Made by a program: the position numbers and the translations under genes. A DNA stretch of 64,000 nt from Pseudomonadota bacterium (GTDB lineage Bacteria; Pseudomonadota; Alphaproteobacteria; Rhodobacterales; Rhodobacteraceae): the NCBI GenBank assembly GCA_038533575.1, contig JBCAYL010000001.1:524226-588225 (forward strand), given 5' to 3'. Shown here in pieces: positions 24,179-34,060 of this stretch. Numbering within the stretch: the first letter of the stretch is position 1; each line of letters starts with the position of its first letter. The notes below the pieces were generated by a model, which searched no databases, had not been told where the DNA came from, and saw only the letters and a list, made by a program, of their open reading frames with translations.

Positions 24179-27100
24179 TTACTCGGCGGCCTTGAGCGGG
24201 GTGAGGCCGGGAACGCCCGGCACATCCGTGCCGTCCGGGCGGGTGTCCGGCGTCTCGTCCCAGAGGATCTCGGGGGCCTTGATCCGCCGCGCCTCGCGCT
24301 TCAGCGCCCAGTCCTGCGCCGCGCGGCTGCCGCGGCCGAAGGAGAGCCGCGCGAGGAGGCGCGCGAACCAGCGGACATAGGTCGTGGCCCAGACCCGGAG
24401 CGCCAGCATCGAGGGGGTGAAAACGAGGGTGAGAACAGTGGCCACGCCAAGCCCCCAGACCACTGCCGTGGCAAGCTGGATCCACCAGAGCGCGGTGGGG
24501 CTTTCGATCGTGTAGCCGCCGCCGATGAAATCGAGCGAGAGGCCGAACATCATCGGCGCGAGGCCCGCCATGGTGGTGATCGTGGTCAGGAGCACGGGGC
24601 GGATGCGCGCCTCTGCCGTGCGCACGATCGCCTCGATCCGGGGCATGTAGCGCGAATATTCCTGGTAGGTGTCTATGAGGACGATGTTGTTGTTCACCAC
24701 GATCCCTGCGAGCGCCACGATCCCAGTGCCGGTCATGATGATCGAGAAGGGCTGGTTCATCACGAGCATGCCGATGAGGACGCCGGTCGTGGACAGGATC
24801 ACCGCCAGAAGCACGAGCGTGGCGTTGTAGAAGCTGTTGAACTGCGCGAGCAGGATAATGAACATCAGGCCGAGCGCGCCAGCGAAGGCCTGGCTGAGGA
24901 AGGCGCCGGATTCCTCCTGATCCTCCTGGTCGCCGGTCCATTCCCATTGCAGGGTCGAGGGGAAGGGACGCGTGTCGAGCCATTTGGTGAGCTCGGCGAT
25001 CCGCTCGTTCGCCGTCACCGGGATCACCTGAAGGCCGTTGGCGCGGGCCTCCTCGGCCTCCGGGCTCTCTGCGGGGACAAGGCCCAACGTCTCCTCGCCG
25101 TCCATGATCTTGGCGAGGCCCGGCTCCACGTCGGCCTTGACGTTGTAGAAGCGCTTCTGGTCGATCCGGTTGATGAGGCCGAGCTTGGCGACCGGCTCCC
25201 GCGTGACGAAGTTCGAAAGCGGCACGAGGCCTTGATTGGTACGGACCTTGAGAGTGTCGAGGGTGGAGAGCACGCGGTCCTCGGCGGGCAGGCGCACGCG
25301 GATCTCGTTCTCGTCGTCCGAGCCCTCGGGCGTGTAGACATCGAGGAGGATGCCGCGCGTGACGAGCTGGACCATCCCGCCCACGGTGGCCACGTCCGCG
25401 CCGTAGCGGCCGGCCTTTTCCACGTCCACGTTGATCTGCCAGTCGATGCCCGGAAGGGGCAGGCTGTCTTCGATGAGGATGAGGCCTGGCGTGGCCTCGA
25501 ACTGCGCGCGCGCGGCCTTGATGGCGGCGGTGAGCTCCTCGAAGCTGTCGCCCCGGATTCGCAGGTGGACGGGCTTGCCGGAGGCTGGGCCCTGGGCGAG
25601 GTTCAGCGTCTCGGTGTAGATGCCCGGGATGCGCGCGAGATCGGCCTCGAGCTCCTCGAGGACCCGGTCGCCGTCGAAATTCGGATCCACGGCATTCGTC
25701 TGGAACGGCACCACGCCGAGGATCTCGGTCTGGCCGGTGACGACGGGGCGGTCCTCCCACGGGATGAGCTCGATCTGGGCCTGGGCTATGGTGTCGAGCG
25801 GGCTCGAAGCGCCGCCGGTATTGGAATTGAGCCCGCCCTCGCCGGCGAAGGCGAAGGTGCTGTCCACGCCTTCGTGGCGCAGCAGCACCTCTTCGACGTC
25901 CTTGAGGACGGCGTCCTTTTCCTCGAGCGAGAGGTTCCCGCGGGCCCGGACATAGACGATCGCCTGCTCGGGCTCGCTTTCCACGAAGAACTCGACGCCG
26001 TTATTGTTCTGCCCGAAATAGCCGAAGACGGAGACGACGATGAAGCCCACTGTCCCGATGGTGACGATGGGCATGATGGGATTGCCGGCGATGAACTTGA
26101 TGAAGTGGCCAAAGGGCGTGCGCTGGTGGCCCGAGCGGACGCGGCGCTCGCGGCCCCGGAGCTCGGCGGCGCCAAGGGCGATGGAGGTGGTGACTGCGCC
26201 GAGGAGGAAGATCAGCGCGCCGGGGATTGCTGCGGTGATCCCCTCGGGCGCGCCGTCGCCCAGCAGGTAGCTCGGATTGAGGAGCTGCATCGCCCCGAGG
26301 AAGGTGATCATGAGCGTGACCGGCACGAGCGCCGCGCGCACCACCCAGGGCAGCCCGCCGCGCAGGCCCTCGGAGATGTTGGTGATCGCCCGGGAGAAGC
26401 GGCCCGTCACGCCCCCCAAGACCGGCAGGTAGACGAGCGCCACGATGAGCGAGGCCGAGAGCACGAAGATCAGCGTCACCGGCAGCATGCCCATGAACTC
26501 CCCCGGTACGCCGGGCCAAAAGAGCATGGGCAGGAAGGCGCAGAGCGTCGTCGCCGTTGAGGAGACGATGGGCCAGAACATGCGTTTGGCCGCGTCGGTA
26601 TAGGCCTCCATGGGGCCCGCGCCATCGCGGATGCGCTTGTCGGCGTATTCCACCACGACGATGGCCCCGTCCACGAGCATGCCCACCGCGAGGATGAGGC
26701 CGAACATGACGATGTTGGACACGGTCACTCCCATGATGGCGAGGAAGACGAAGCACAACAGGAACGAGGTGGGGATCGCGAAGCCTACGAGCAGCGCCGG
26801 CCGCGTCCCGAGCGCGGCGAGCACCACGATCATGACGAGCGCGACAGCCGTCAGCACCGAGCCCTCGAGCTGGCTCACCATGGATTTGACCACGCGGGAT
26901 TGGTCGTTGGAGACGGTGACGTCGATCGCCTCCCGCAGCGTGGGCTCCCACGCCGCCTCGGCGGCCTCGACCTCGGCGCGCACGGCGTCGGCAGTGTCGA
27001 TGAGGTTGAAGCCCTTCCTCTTCACCACCTGGAGCGCGATGGTCGTCTCGCCGTTGAAGCGGGCCGTGCCGGTGGCGTCCTCGAAGGTGGGACGGATATC

Positions 27101-27874
27101 GGCGATATCGCCCAGCGTGATGACGCTGTCGCCGTTGATCTTCACGGGCAGCGAAAAGACATCCGTGGCCTCGTCGAAGGAGGAGGGGATCTTGACGGCG
27201 AAGGCGGAGCTGGCGCTTTCGACCTCGCCGGCGGGGATGAGCTGGTTGTTGTTGACGACCACGTTCACCAGTTCGCTGGCGGTAACGTTGTAGGACTCGA
27301 GCTTCAGCGGGTCGATGATGACCTCGAGCATCTCCTCGCGCTGGCCTGTGAGCGCGGCCTCGAGCACCGCATCCATGCTCTCGATCCGGTCCTGCAGGTC
27401 TTTGGCCACGCGCAGCATCGTCCGCTCCGGCACCGGGCCGGAGAGCGAGACGATCATGATGGGGAATTCCGAGAAATTGAGCTCGTCGATCGTGTAGCCG
27501 TCCCAGCCCGCGGGGAAGTTCGACTCCGCCCTTTGCATGGCCGCGCGCACGTCCGAGAGCGTCTGGCTCTTGTCCCAGCCGAATTCGAATTCGAGGACGA
27601 TGTTGGCGTAGCCGTCCGCGGCGACGGAGTTCATGGTGTCGAGCCCGTCGAGATCGGAGAGCTCTGTTTCCATGGGCTTCACGAGAAGCTTCTCGGAATC
27701 TACCGCCGAAATGCCCTGGAACGGGACGGAGATGACAACGGCGGGGATGTCGATGTCGGGCTCGCCTTCCTTGGGAAGGAAGGCATAGGCCACGCCCCCC
27801 ACCACGAGCGAAAGCACGATGAAGGCCAGGATCATCCGCGCGCGCGACGCGGCCCAATCGACGATACCAGTCAT
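24179..27874 (-). CDS. RND-family efflux transporter permease, unusually long
   Basis: Inner-membrane proton-driven pump of the AcrB type with 1231 residues, about 200 more than usual. Family marks include the porter-domain repeats, LILAVGMLVDGAIVVVEYADKRI (with the acidic residues of helix 4) and VALAGIVVNNNIVLIDTYQEYSR in the second half. Extra length lies in the middle, where a block near residues 510-600 seems to add membrane helices, and in a polar C-terminal tail of about 70 residues. The TAA stop of the adaptor gene directly abuts its ATG. No outer-membrane TolC gene is next to it. The substrate is unknown. Confidence 0.9.
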   Translation of the reverse strand: MTGIVDWAASRARMILAFIVLSLVVGGVAYAFLPKEGEPDIDIPAVVISVPFQGISAVDSEKLLVKPMETELSDLDGLDTMNSVAADGYANIVLEFEFGWDKSQTLSDVRAAMQRAESNFPAGWDGYTIDELNFSEFPIMIVSLSGPVPERTMLRVAKDLQDRIESMDAVLEAALTGQREEMLEVIIDPLKLESYNVTASELVNVVVNNNQLIPAGEVESASSAFAVKIPSSFDEATDVFSLPVKINGDSVITLGDIADIRPTFEDATGTARFNGETTIALQVVKRKGFNLIDTADAVRAEVEAAEAAWEPTLREAIDVTVSNDQSRVVKSMVSQLEGSVLTAVALVMIVVLAALGTRPALLVGFAIPTSFLLCFVFLAIMGVTVSNIVMFGLILAVGMLVDGAIVVVEYADKRIRDGAGPMEAYTDAAKRMFWPIVSSTATTLCAFLPMLFWPGVPGEFMGMLPVTLIFVLSASLIVALVYLPVLGGVTGRFSRAITNISEGLRGGLPWVVRAALVPVTLMITFLGAMQLLNPSYLLGDGAPEGITAAIPGALIFLLGAVTTSIALGAAELRGRERRVRSGHQRTPFGHFIKFIAGNPIMPIVTIGTVGFIVVSVFGYFGQNNNGVEFFVESEPEQAIVYVRARGNLSLEEKDAVLKDVEEVLLRHEGVDSTFAFAGEGGLNSNTGGASSPLDTIAQAQIELIPWEDRPVVTGQTEILGVVPFQTNAVDPNFDGDRVLEELEADLARIPGIYTETLNLAQGPASGKPVHLRIRGDSFEELTAAIKAARAQFEATPGLILIEDSLPLPGIDWQINVDVEKAGRYGADVATVGGMVQLVTRGILLDVYTPEGSDDENEIRVRLPAEDRVLSTLDTLKVRTNQGLVPLSNFVTREPVAKLGLINRIDQKRFYNVKADVEPGLAKIMDGEETLGLVPAESPEAEEARANGLQVIPVTANERIAELTKWLDTRPFPSTLQWEWTGDQEDQEESGAFLSQAFAGALGLMFIILLAQFNSFYNATLVLLAVILSTTGVLIGMLVMNQPFSIIMTGTGIVALAGIVVNNNIVLIDTYQEYSRYMPRIEAIVRTAEARIRPVLLTTITTMAGLAPMMFGLSLDFIGGGYTIESPTALWWIQLATAVVWGLGVATVLTLVFTPSMLALRVWATTYVRWFARLLARLSFGRGSRAAQDWALKREARRIKAPEILWDETPDTRPDGTDVPGVPGLTPLKAAE

Positions 27875-29107
27875 TTACTCGGCCTCTCTCACAGTGGGCG
27901 CCACGGGGACGCCCTCGGTCACGAATTCCTGCCCCAGCACGATAACACGGGCCGTCTCGGCGAGCCCTGTGACAAGCACGCCTTGCGGCGTGTCGCGCAG
28001 GAGCGAGACGGGGATGAAGCGGGTGATGTCCTCTGCGTCGGCGATGCGCACGCCAAGATCGCCCGCGGCGTTGAGCGTCAGCGCGGAGCCCGGCAGAAGA
28101 TGTGCAGCTGTACCCTCCGCGCGGATCAGGATGTCAGCGGTCTGCCCGTCCCGGATCGAGAGGTCCGTGTTGGCGACCTCGATCTCCACGCGGAAGGTCC
28201 GTGTCAGCGGATCCGCCTGGCGGGACGTGAAGGTGACAGCACCGGCGACCTCGCGGCCCGAGACCAGGATCGCCGTGGCAGCGGCGCCGATTTCGACGCG
28301 GTCCACGTCTGCCTCGGCCACGAAGCCAACGAGCTTGATCGGGTCGAGCTGGATGATGGTGGCGCAGGAAAGGCCGGGCTGAAGCAGCGAGCCGAGCTCT
28401 GCCGTGTCGCTTTCAAGGAGCCCGGAGAAGGGCGCTTTGATGCTGAGGCGTTCGATCTCCTTCTCGGCGGCAGCCACGGCGGCCTGCGCGCTCTCGATGG
28501 CCGCTTGCGCCGCCGAAAGGCCGCTCTCGGCCGATTGCACGGACGAGCGCGCCGCCTGCACCCGTGCGCGGGTCTGTGCCACGCGGGTCTCGGAAGCAAA
28601 GCCGTCCACGCTGAGCCGGGAGGCGGCGTTGTCGTTGATGAGCGCCTCTTCGAGCGCGGCCTCGGCTTCGATGACGCGCGCTTCGGCGGAGGGGACGCCT
28701 GCGCGAGCCTCAGCCAGCCGGGCGCGGGCTTCCGCGAGGCTGGCGTTGCGGGTGCCGGGGTCGAGCTCGCAGACGATCTGGCCCGCTTCCACGAAGGCGC
28801 CGCGGCGGAGCGGGGGGCTGATGACCTGCCCGGTCGTCTCGGCTTTCACATCCACCTGTCGGGAGGCCTCGGTCCGGCCGCGCACGGCCACCGCGCTGTC
28901 GATGGTGCGGGCCGTGGAAGGCTGCACCACGACCGCGATGCGCGCGTCCTCCTCTGCGCGCTCCTCGGCGACCTCGGCCACCGCGTCCTCGACCTCGGCG
29001 GGTGCCTCGGCGCTTTCGCCGGCTCCCGTGATCAGGTCCCGCTCGAAGACGAGAAGGTAGAGCACGGCCACAACGATGAGCGCTGTGAGGATCGGCAAAA
29101 GGCGCAT
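27875..29107 (-). CDS. RND efflux periplasmic adaptor (membrane fusion protein)
   Basis: HlyD/AcrA-type adaptor of 410 residues. The N-terminal helix (LPILTALIVVAVLYLLVFE) anchors it. A lipoyl-like half (VDVKAETTGQVISPPLRRGAFVEAGQIVCELD) is followed by a long alpha-hairpin rich in Ala, Glu and Arg (about 140-230), the second lipoyl half (IKAPFSGLLESDTAELGSLL) and beta-barrel segments. It would link the adjacent RND pump to an outer-membrane channel. It is the first gene of the pair and has no intergenic space before the pump gene. It shares a 234-bp region with the YfgM-like gene on the other strand. Confidence 0.9.
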   Translation of the reverse strand: MRLLPILTALIVVAVLYLLVFERDLITGAGESAEAPAEVEDAVAEVAEERAEEDARIAVVVQPSTARTIDSAVAVRGRTEASRQVDVKAETTGQVISPPLRRGAFVEAGQIVCELDPGTRNASLAEARARLAEARAGVPSAEARVIEAEAALEEALINDNAASRLSVDGFASETRVAQTRARVQAARSSVQSAESGLSAAQAAIESAQAAVAAAEKEIERLSIKAPFSGLLESDTAELGSLLQPGLSCATIIQLDPIKLVGFVAEADVDRVEIGAAATAILVSGREVAGAVTFTSRQADPLTRTFRVEIEVANTDLSIRDGQTADILIRAEGTAAHLLPGSALTLNAAGDLGVRIADAEDITRFIPVSLLRDTPQGVLVTGLAETARVIVLGQEFVTEGVPVAPTVREAE

Positions 29108-29341
29108 TTGTTAGACTTTCTCAAAGACCTGTCCAATGCTGCACCGCAAAAGGTGTCATGTGACAGGCTAAACTCCTTGGTTTGAATTAGGCGTCTCCGT
29201 GCGTCAGCGCAAGGAAAAGCGCCAAACCGCCGCTGCTTGCGCAAAGCCGCGCGTGACCGGGCTGGCGGCGCGTTTCGCCTTGAGGCACGCGGTCTTGCCG
29301 GGATATGGACCCACCGAACAGGCAATCAGGGGATATGCGCC

Positions 29342-30016
29342 GTGAGCAACACCGACGGGTTCATCGCCGAGGTCGAAGAAGAACTGCGCCGCGACAGGTT
29401 TTCGGCGCTGCTCAGGCGCTATGGCTGGATCGCCGCGCTGGCGGTGATCGTGCTCGTGGGCGGCACGGCCTGGAACGAATACCGCAAGGCGCAGGCCGAG
29501 GCCGAAGCGGAGGCGCGCGGCGACGCTATCAATACGGCGCTCACGCTCCCAGACGCCGCCGCGCGCGGAGCAGCGCTCGCCGCCAGTGACGGCATCGTGG
29601 AGGCGTTCCTCGCGGCATCCGAGTTCCAGACGGCCGGCGACACCGCCGAGGCGGTCGAGGTGTTGGGGCGCGTGGCCTCCGACCCCGAGACGCCCGCGCT
29701 CTACCGCGATCTCGCCCAGATCAAGCGGCTGGCGATCGACACCGACGTCTCCGGCGCCGATCGCGCGCTGGCGCTGTCGGCGCTGTCAGAGCCAGGCGCG
29801 CCCTACCGGACCGTGGCTCTGGAGCTTTCAGCGCTCGATCTCGTCGCCGCGGGGGAGACTGAGGCCGCCATCGACGCCTTTAACGCGATCATTCAGGACG
29901 CGGAGGCCTCGCAGGTTCAACGCCGCCGACTCTCGGAGGTGGTCATCGCTCTCGGCGGTACGCCCGAGTTGGCAAGTGCCCTCCCGGGTGCTAGTGGGTT
30001 TGTGCCTTCAGAATAA
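29342..30016 (+). CDS. YfgM-like tetratricopeptide membrane protein
   Basis: A 224-residue protein starting with GTG at 29342. It has a short cytosolic lead (DGFIAEVEEELRRDRFSALLRRYG), one membrane helix (WIAALAVIVLVGGTAW, about 30-45) and a periplasmic TPR-like domain. The pattern of D-x-F-x-x-E-V-x-E-E-x-R-x-D followed by a helix is typical of the alphaproteobacterial relatives of YfgM, an ancillary SecYEG chaperone partner. It lies 17 bp upstream of bamB and near der, the conserved yfgM-bamB-der order, which supports the call. Confidence 0.8.
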   Translation: MSNTDGFIAEVEEELRRDRFSALLRRYGWIAALAVIVLVGGTAWNEYRKAQAEAEAEARGDAINTALTLPDAAARGAALAASDGIVEAFLAASEFQTAGDTAEAVEVLGRVASDPETPALYRDLAQIKRLAIDTDVSGADRALALSALSEPGAPYRTVALELSALDLVAAGETEAAIDAFNAIIQDAEASQVQRRRLSEVVIALGGTPELASALPGASGFVPSE

Positions 30017-30033
30017 AAGAGAGAGCGGGCAGG

Positions 30034-31395
30034 GTGGTGGAACGTTTTCGTCGGTTGGGTGGTCCGTTGGGTGGTCCGCGGGCCGGTTCCGCGGTGCGCA
30101 GCACCTGCGCGGCCCTGTCTCTTCTCGTAATGGCAGCGTGCGGTGCCCCGGAAGAGGTGCTGCTGGGCGATCGTGAGACCTTCGGGCGCGACGCTGCGCG
30201 CGCGTCGGTCGCCTCCGCGAACGCGCCGCAGCCCATCTCGCTTCCTGCTCCAGAGGCCAATGCCAGCTGGACCCATCCCGGCGGCAACCGGCTTCACCGT
30301 CTGCCCCATGCACAGTTCAACACCTCCGCCGCGCTGCAATGGACAGCCAATATCGGCGCGGGAGATGGCCGTAGGCAGCGCATCAGCGCGACGCCCGTCG
30401 TGGCCGAGGGCCGTGTCTACACCGTGGACAGCGAAGGCCGCGTGAGCGCAACCTCCACCGCCGGGGCGCCGCTCTGGAGCCGCGGGATCATCCCGCCCGG
30501 TGAGAGCGCGGGACAGGGCGGCAGTGCGGGCCTCGCCTTCGGCGGTGGCGCGCTTTACGTCAATTCGGGCTTTGGCGAGGTGATCGCCCTCGATCCCGCC
30601 ACGGGCGGCGAGCTCTGGACACAGGACATCGACGCCCTCGCCGGCGCGTCTGCCACCTATTTCGACGGCCGCCTCTACGTGGCCGCGCGCGACAGCGTCG
30701 GCTGGGCCATCGATACCGAAACCGGCCGCATCGACTGGCAGATCAGCGGAACCCCGTCAGCCTCGGGCTATCTCGGCGGTGCGGGTCCGGCGGTCACCGA
30801 CGACTTGGCGATCTTCCCCTTCATCTCCGGCGAGCTTGTCGCCACCTTCCGCCGCGGCGGGGTGCAGCGCTGGACGGCCACGGTGCTCGGTGCGCGCTCG
30901 GGCGTGGCCTATTCCGGCATCTCCGACATCTCCGCCGACCCGGTCGTGGCCGGCTCCAACCTCTTCGTGGCCAATCCCGCAGGCCGCCTCGCCGCCATCA
31001 GCCTCGGCAATGGCGAGCGGCTCTGGACGGCGCAGGAAGGCGCGCTCACCACGCCCGTCGTGGTGGGGGGCTCCGTCTTCTTCGTGTCCGACCAGAACGA
31101 GCTCCTCCGCCTCGACGCGCAGACAGGCGCGCGGATCTGGGGCGTGGCGCTGCCGCTCTTCGAGGAGCGCCGCGTACGGCGTCAGAAGACGGTATTCGCG
31201 CATTTCGGGCCCGTGCTCGCGGGCGGGCGGCTCTGGCTCGCGTCGTCCGATGGCGAGCTTCGCGCCTTCGACCCGGTGAGTGGCGCACAGACCTTCAGCA
31301 CCGCCATCCCGAGCGGCGCGGCAACGGCGCCCATCGTGGCCGGCGGGACGCTCTATGTCGTCTCCAAGCGCGGCACGCTCCTCGCCTACCGCTGA
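30034..31395 (+). CDS. bamB: Outer membrane assembly lipoprotein BamB-like (PQQ-repeat beta-propeller)
   Basis: A 453-residue lipoprotein: a signal segment ends in LLVMAAC with Cys36 as the lipidated residue. Repeated strands such as RVYTVDSEGRVSATST, LYVNSGFGEVIALDPATGGELW, LFVANPAGRLAAISLGNGERLW and LWLASSDGELRAFDPVSG form PQQ-type beta-propeller blades. BamB helps the BAM complex insert outer-membrane proteins. It starts with GTG at 30034, close behind the YfgM-like gene, and der follows 65 bp later, which is the standard gene order. It is longer than the enterobacterial protein, with an extra N-terminal stretch before the first blade. Confidence 0.87.
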   Translation: MVERFRRLGGPLGGPRAGSAVRSTCAALSLLVMAACGAPEEVLLGDRETFGRDAARASVASANAPQPISLPAPEANASWTHPGGNRLHRLPHAQFNTSAALQWTANIGAGDGRRQRISATPVVAEGRVYTVDSEGRVSATSTAGAPLWSRGIIPPGESAGQGGSAGLAFGGGALYVNSGFGEVIALDPATGGELWTQDIDALAGASATYFDGRLYVAARDSVGWAIDTETGRIDWQISGTPSASGYLGGAGPAVTDDLAIFPFISGELVATFRRGGVQRWTATVLGARSGVAYSGISDISADPVVAGSNLFVANPAGRLAAISLGNGERLWTAQEGALTTPVVVGGSVFFVSDQNELLRLDAQTGARIWGVALPLFEERRVRRQKTVFAHFGPVLAGGRLWLASSDGELRAFDPVSGAQTFSTAIPSGAATAPIVAGGTLYVVSKRGTLLAYR

Positions 31396-31460
31396 GGGCG
31401 CTTTCCCTCCCGCGCCCGGCGGTGTAAGGCACGCGCCTGACGCTGCCGGCGAGTGATCCG

Positions 31461-32888
31461 ATGACCTTCTCCCTGGCCCTCGTGGGCCGTCCGAACGTGG
31501 GAAAATCCACGCTTTTCAATCGTCTGGTGGGCAAGAAGCTCGCCCTTGTCGATGATCAGCCCGGCGTGACGCGCGACCTGCGCGAGGGCGCGGGGCGGCT
31601 GGGCGATCTCCATTTCACGGTCATCGATACGGCGGGCCTCGAGGAGGCGACCGACGAGAGCCTCCCGGCGCGGATGCGCCGCCTGACGGAGCGCGCGGTG
31701 GACATGGCCGATGTCTGCCTTTTCATCGTGGATGCGCGCGCGGGCGTGACGGCCGCCGACGAGACCTTTGCCGAGATCCTGCGCAAGCGGGCCAAGCATG
31801 TCGTGCTCGCCTGCAACAAAGCCGAGGGCCGTGCCGCCGAAGACGGGCTCATGGAAGCCTACGCGCTGGGCCTGGGCGAGCCCCTGGCGCTCAGCGCCGA
31901 GCACGGGGAGGGCATGGCCGATCTCGCCGCCGCCCTTCTTCCTTTCGAGGAGATGTTCGCCGCGGCCGCGGACGAGGCCGTCACCGATGTCGACGTGGAG
32001 GCCGAGGGGCCCGACCGTCCGCTGCAGGTGGCCGTGGTGGGCCGCCCCAACGCGGGCAAATCGACGCTCATCAACCAGATGCTGGGCGAGGACCGCCTGC
32101 TCACCGGCCCCGAGGCGGGGATCACGCGCGACGCGATTTCCGTGACCATGGACTGGTCCGGCACGCCGGTGCGCATGTTCGATACCGCGGGCATGAGGAA
32201 ACGGGCGAAAGTCCAGGAAAAGCTCGAGAAACTCTCCGTCGGCGACGGCCTGCGCGCCGTGAAGTTCGCCGAGGTCGTCGTGGTTCTCCTCGATGCCGCG
32301 ATCCCCTTCGAACAGCAGGACCTGCGCATCGCGGACCTTGCCGAGCGGGAGGGGCGCGCTGTGGTCGTGGCGGTCAACAAGTGGGACCTCGAGGGCGACA
32401 AGCAGGCCAAGCTCGCGGGCCTGAAGGAGGCTTTTGAGCGTCTGCTGCCGCAGCTCAAGGGCGCGCCGCTCGTGACGGTCTCCGCCAAGACGGGGCGCGG
32501 GATCGATCGCCTGCAGGCCGCTGTCATCCGGGCTCACGAGATCTGGAACCGCCGCGTGCCCACCGCAGCCCTCAATCGCTGGCTCGAGGCCATGGTCGAA
32601 GCACACCCGCCGCCCGCGCCCGCGGGCCGCCGCATCAAGCTGCGCTATGCCACGCAAGCAAAGACCCGCCCGCCGGGCTTCGTCGTCATGTGCTCCGCGC
32701 CTGACAAGATCCCCGCCAGCTATTCGCGTTACCTTATCAATGGGTTGCGCGAGGATTTTGACATGCCAGGCACGCCAATCCGGCTCACGATGCGCGGACA
32801 GGGGCGCGACAATCCCTTCAAGAACCGCAAGAAATCCACCCCCTCGCGGCTGCGCAAGCACCTAGGCAAGAAACCCCACGGGAGTTAA
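31461..32888 (+). CDS. der: Ribosome biogenesis GTPase Der (EngA)
   Basis: GTPase with two G domains, 475 residues. The first has GRPNVGKST (9-17) and DDQPGVTRD; the second has [40 protein letters not shown] and [12 protein letters not shown]-terminal KH-like domain ends in a basic tail ([19 protein letters not shown]). Der acts in 50S subunit assembly. The ATG at 31461 is the only reasonable start. The gene order with bamB is conserved in many proteobacteria. Confidence 0.97.
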   Translation: MTFSLALVGRPNVGKSTLFNRLVGKKLALVDDQPGVTRDLREGAGRLGDLHFTVIDTAGLEEATDESLPARMRRLTERAVDMADVCLFIVDARAGVTAADETFAEILRKRAKHVVLACNKAEGRAAEDGLMEAYALGLGEPLALSAEHGEGMADLAAALLPFEEMFAAAADEAVTDVDVEAEGPDRPLQVAVVGRPNAGKSTLINQMLGEDRLLTGPEAGITRDAISVTMDWSGTPVRMFDTAGMRKRAKVQEKLEKLSVGDGLRAVKFAEVVVVLLDAAIPFEQQDLRIADLAEREGRAVVVAVNKWDLEGDKQAKLAGLKEAFERLLPQLKGAPLVTVSAKTGRGIDRLQAAVIRAHEIWNRRVPTAALNRWLEAMVEAHPPPAPAGRRIKLRYATQAKTRPPGFVVMCSAPDKIPASYSRYLINGLREDFDMPGTPIRLTMRGQGRDNPFKNRKKSTPSRLRKHLGKKPHGS

Positions 32889-32917
32889 GCTTCGGGCATT
32901 TCAACCTGAGGTTATTC

Positions 32918-34060
32918 ATGCCCAAGATCATCGCCGTTTTCTGCGACGGGACGTGGAACAACGAATCCATTGATATCCCGACCCATGTCCGCAAATGCGC
33001 CCAGGCTTGCGCGCAGACAGACACGCAGGTGGCGGCCTATTTCAGCGGCGTCGGCGCGCGCACCCGGTCCACCTGGGCCGGCACGCAATTCTGGAAATAC
33101 GGCGGCGGGATCTTCGGCTGGGGCCTCAACCAGCGTATTCGCGAGGCCTATGCTTTCGTCGTCGAGAATTACGAGCCCGGCGACCGGCTGATGGTGTTCG
33201 GGTTCTCCCGGGGCGCATACACCGCGCGGTCCCTCGTGGGCATGATCCGCAAATGCGGGATCATGGAGCGGTCGAAGCTCGCGCCCTACGCGCTGCAGGA
33301 CGCCTTCAGGCTCTACCGCACGCCAGGCGCCGAGAACCATCCCGACGCGCCCCACATCATGGAAAAGCGCCGCAAGATCAGCCCGCGCTTCGCGACCTCC
33401 GAGGCAGATCTCGCGGCGCGGGATGGCGATGCACAGCTGGTGTCGATCTCCTATCTCGGCGTTTGGGACACGGTGGGGGCGCTCGGCATACCCGTCTCCG
33501 TCTTCGGGGCGCTGGCGAACATCGTCAATTGGCGGCACCGCTTCCATGACACGGAGCTCTCGAGCCTCGTGAAGGCGGCGCGGCACGCGGTGGCCATCGA
33601 CGAGAAGCGCAAGCTCTTCGAGCCCGCGCTCTGGAGCAATCTTGGTCCGCACAAGAAGAGCGACGGCTCCGAGAGCCTCGGCCTCAACCAGGGCACGACG
33701 GGCGATCAGCGGCCCTATCAGCAGCTCTGGTTCATCGGCAATCACGGGACGGTGGGGGGCACCAGCAAGATGAGCGGTCTGGCCGCGATCTCGCGGGACT
33801 GGATCCTCGAAGGAGCCCTCGACCGCGGTCTCGAGCTTTCCCACGACGCCGCCTTCACGCTGCCCAATGCCGCGGAACCGGGCAATCCGGGATCGGCCTC
33901 GGGGCTCTATGACGTGGTCCCGTCGCTGCTAGCGTGGCGAAAGGGGCCCGGCGATGACGCCGATCTCCATCCCAGCGTGGACGAGCGGCTCGACGGCGTG
34001 CCCGCCTACAGGCCGCAATCCCTGCGCGGCGTGCGGCCCTACAAGATCTCGCCGGTCTGA
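32918..34060 (+). CDS. DUF2235 domain-containing alpha/beta hydrolase-like protein
   Basis: A 380-residue protein of the DUF2235 family. It begins with the family's N-terminus PKIIAVFCDGTWNNE, in which Asp10 is conserved, and has a nucleophile elbow FGFSRGAYTARSLVGMI with Ser98. ISYLGVWDTVGALGIP is the next block and QLWFIGNHGTVGG a later one, with a candidate catalytic histidine. Relatives include type VI secretion phospholipases of the Tle1 group, but no secretion genes or immunity gene are near. There is no signal peptide, so a cytosolic housekeeping hydrolase is more likely. It overlaps the convergent TspO-like gene by 22 bp. Confidence 0.85.
   Translation: MPKIIAVFCDGTWNNESIDIPTHVRKCAQACAQTDTQVAAYFSGVGARTRSTWAGTQFWKYGGGIFGWGLNQRIREAYAFVVENYEPGDRLMVFGFSRGAYTARSLVGMIRKCGIMERSKLAPYALQDAFRLYRTPGAENHPDAPHIMEKRRKISPRFATSEADLAARDGDAQLVSISYLGVWDTVGALGIPVSVFGALANIVNWRHRFHDTELSSLVKAARHAVAIDEKRKLFEPALWSNLGPHKKSDGSESLGLNQGTTGDQRPYQQLWFIGNHGTVGGTSKMSGLAAISRDWILEGALDRGLELSHDAAFTLPNAAEPGNPGSASGLYDVVPSLLAWRKGPGDDADLHPSVDERLDGVPAYRPQSLRGVRPYKISPV

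Noticed and set aside
26900-29185. 761-codon open frame on the plus strand across the RND pump and adaptor genes
   Set aside because: Its translation is low-complexity His/Asp/Gly-rich sequence with no domain, and the opposite strand holds two clear genes.
32918-34060. Type VI secretion phospholipase effector (Tle1-like)
   Set aside because: DUF2235 proteins include such effectors, but there is no VgrG, PAAR, immunity or other T6SS gene nearby; a housekeeping hydrolase is more likely.
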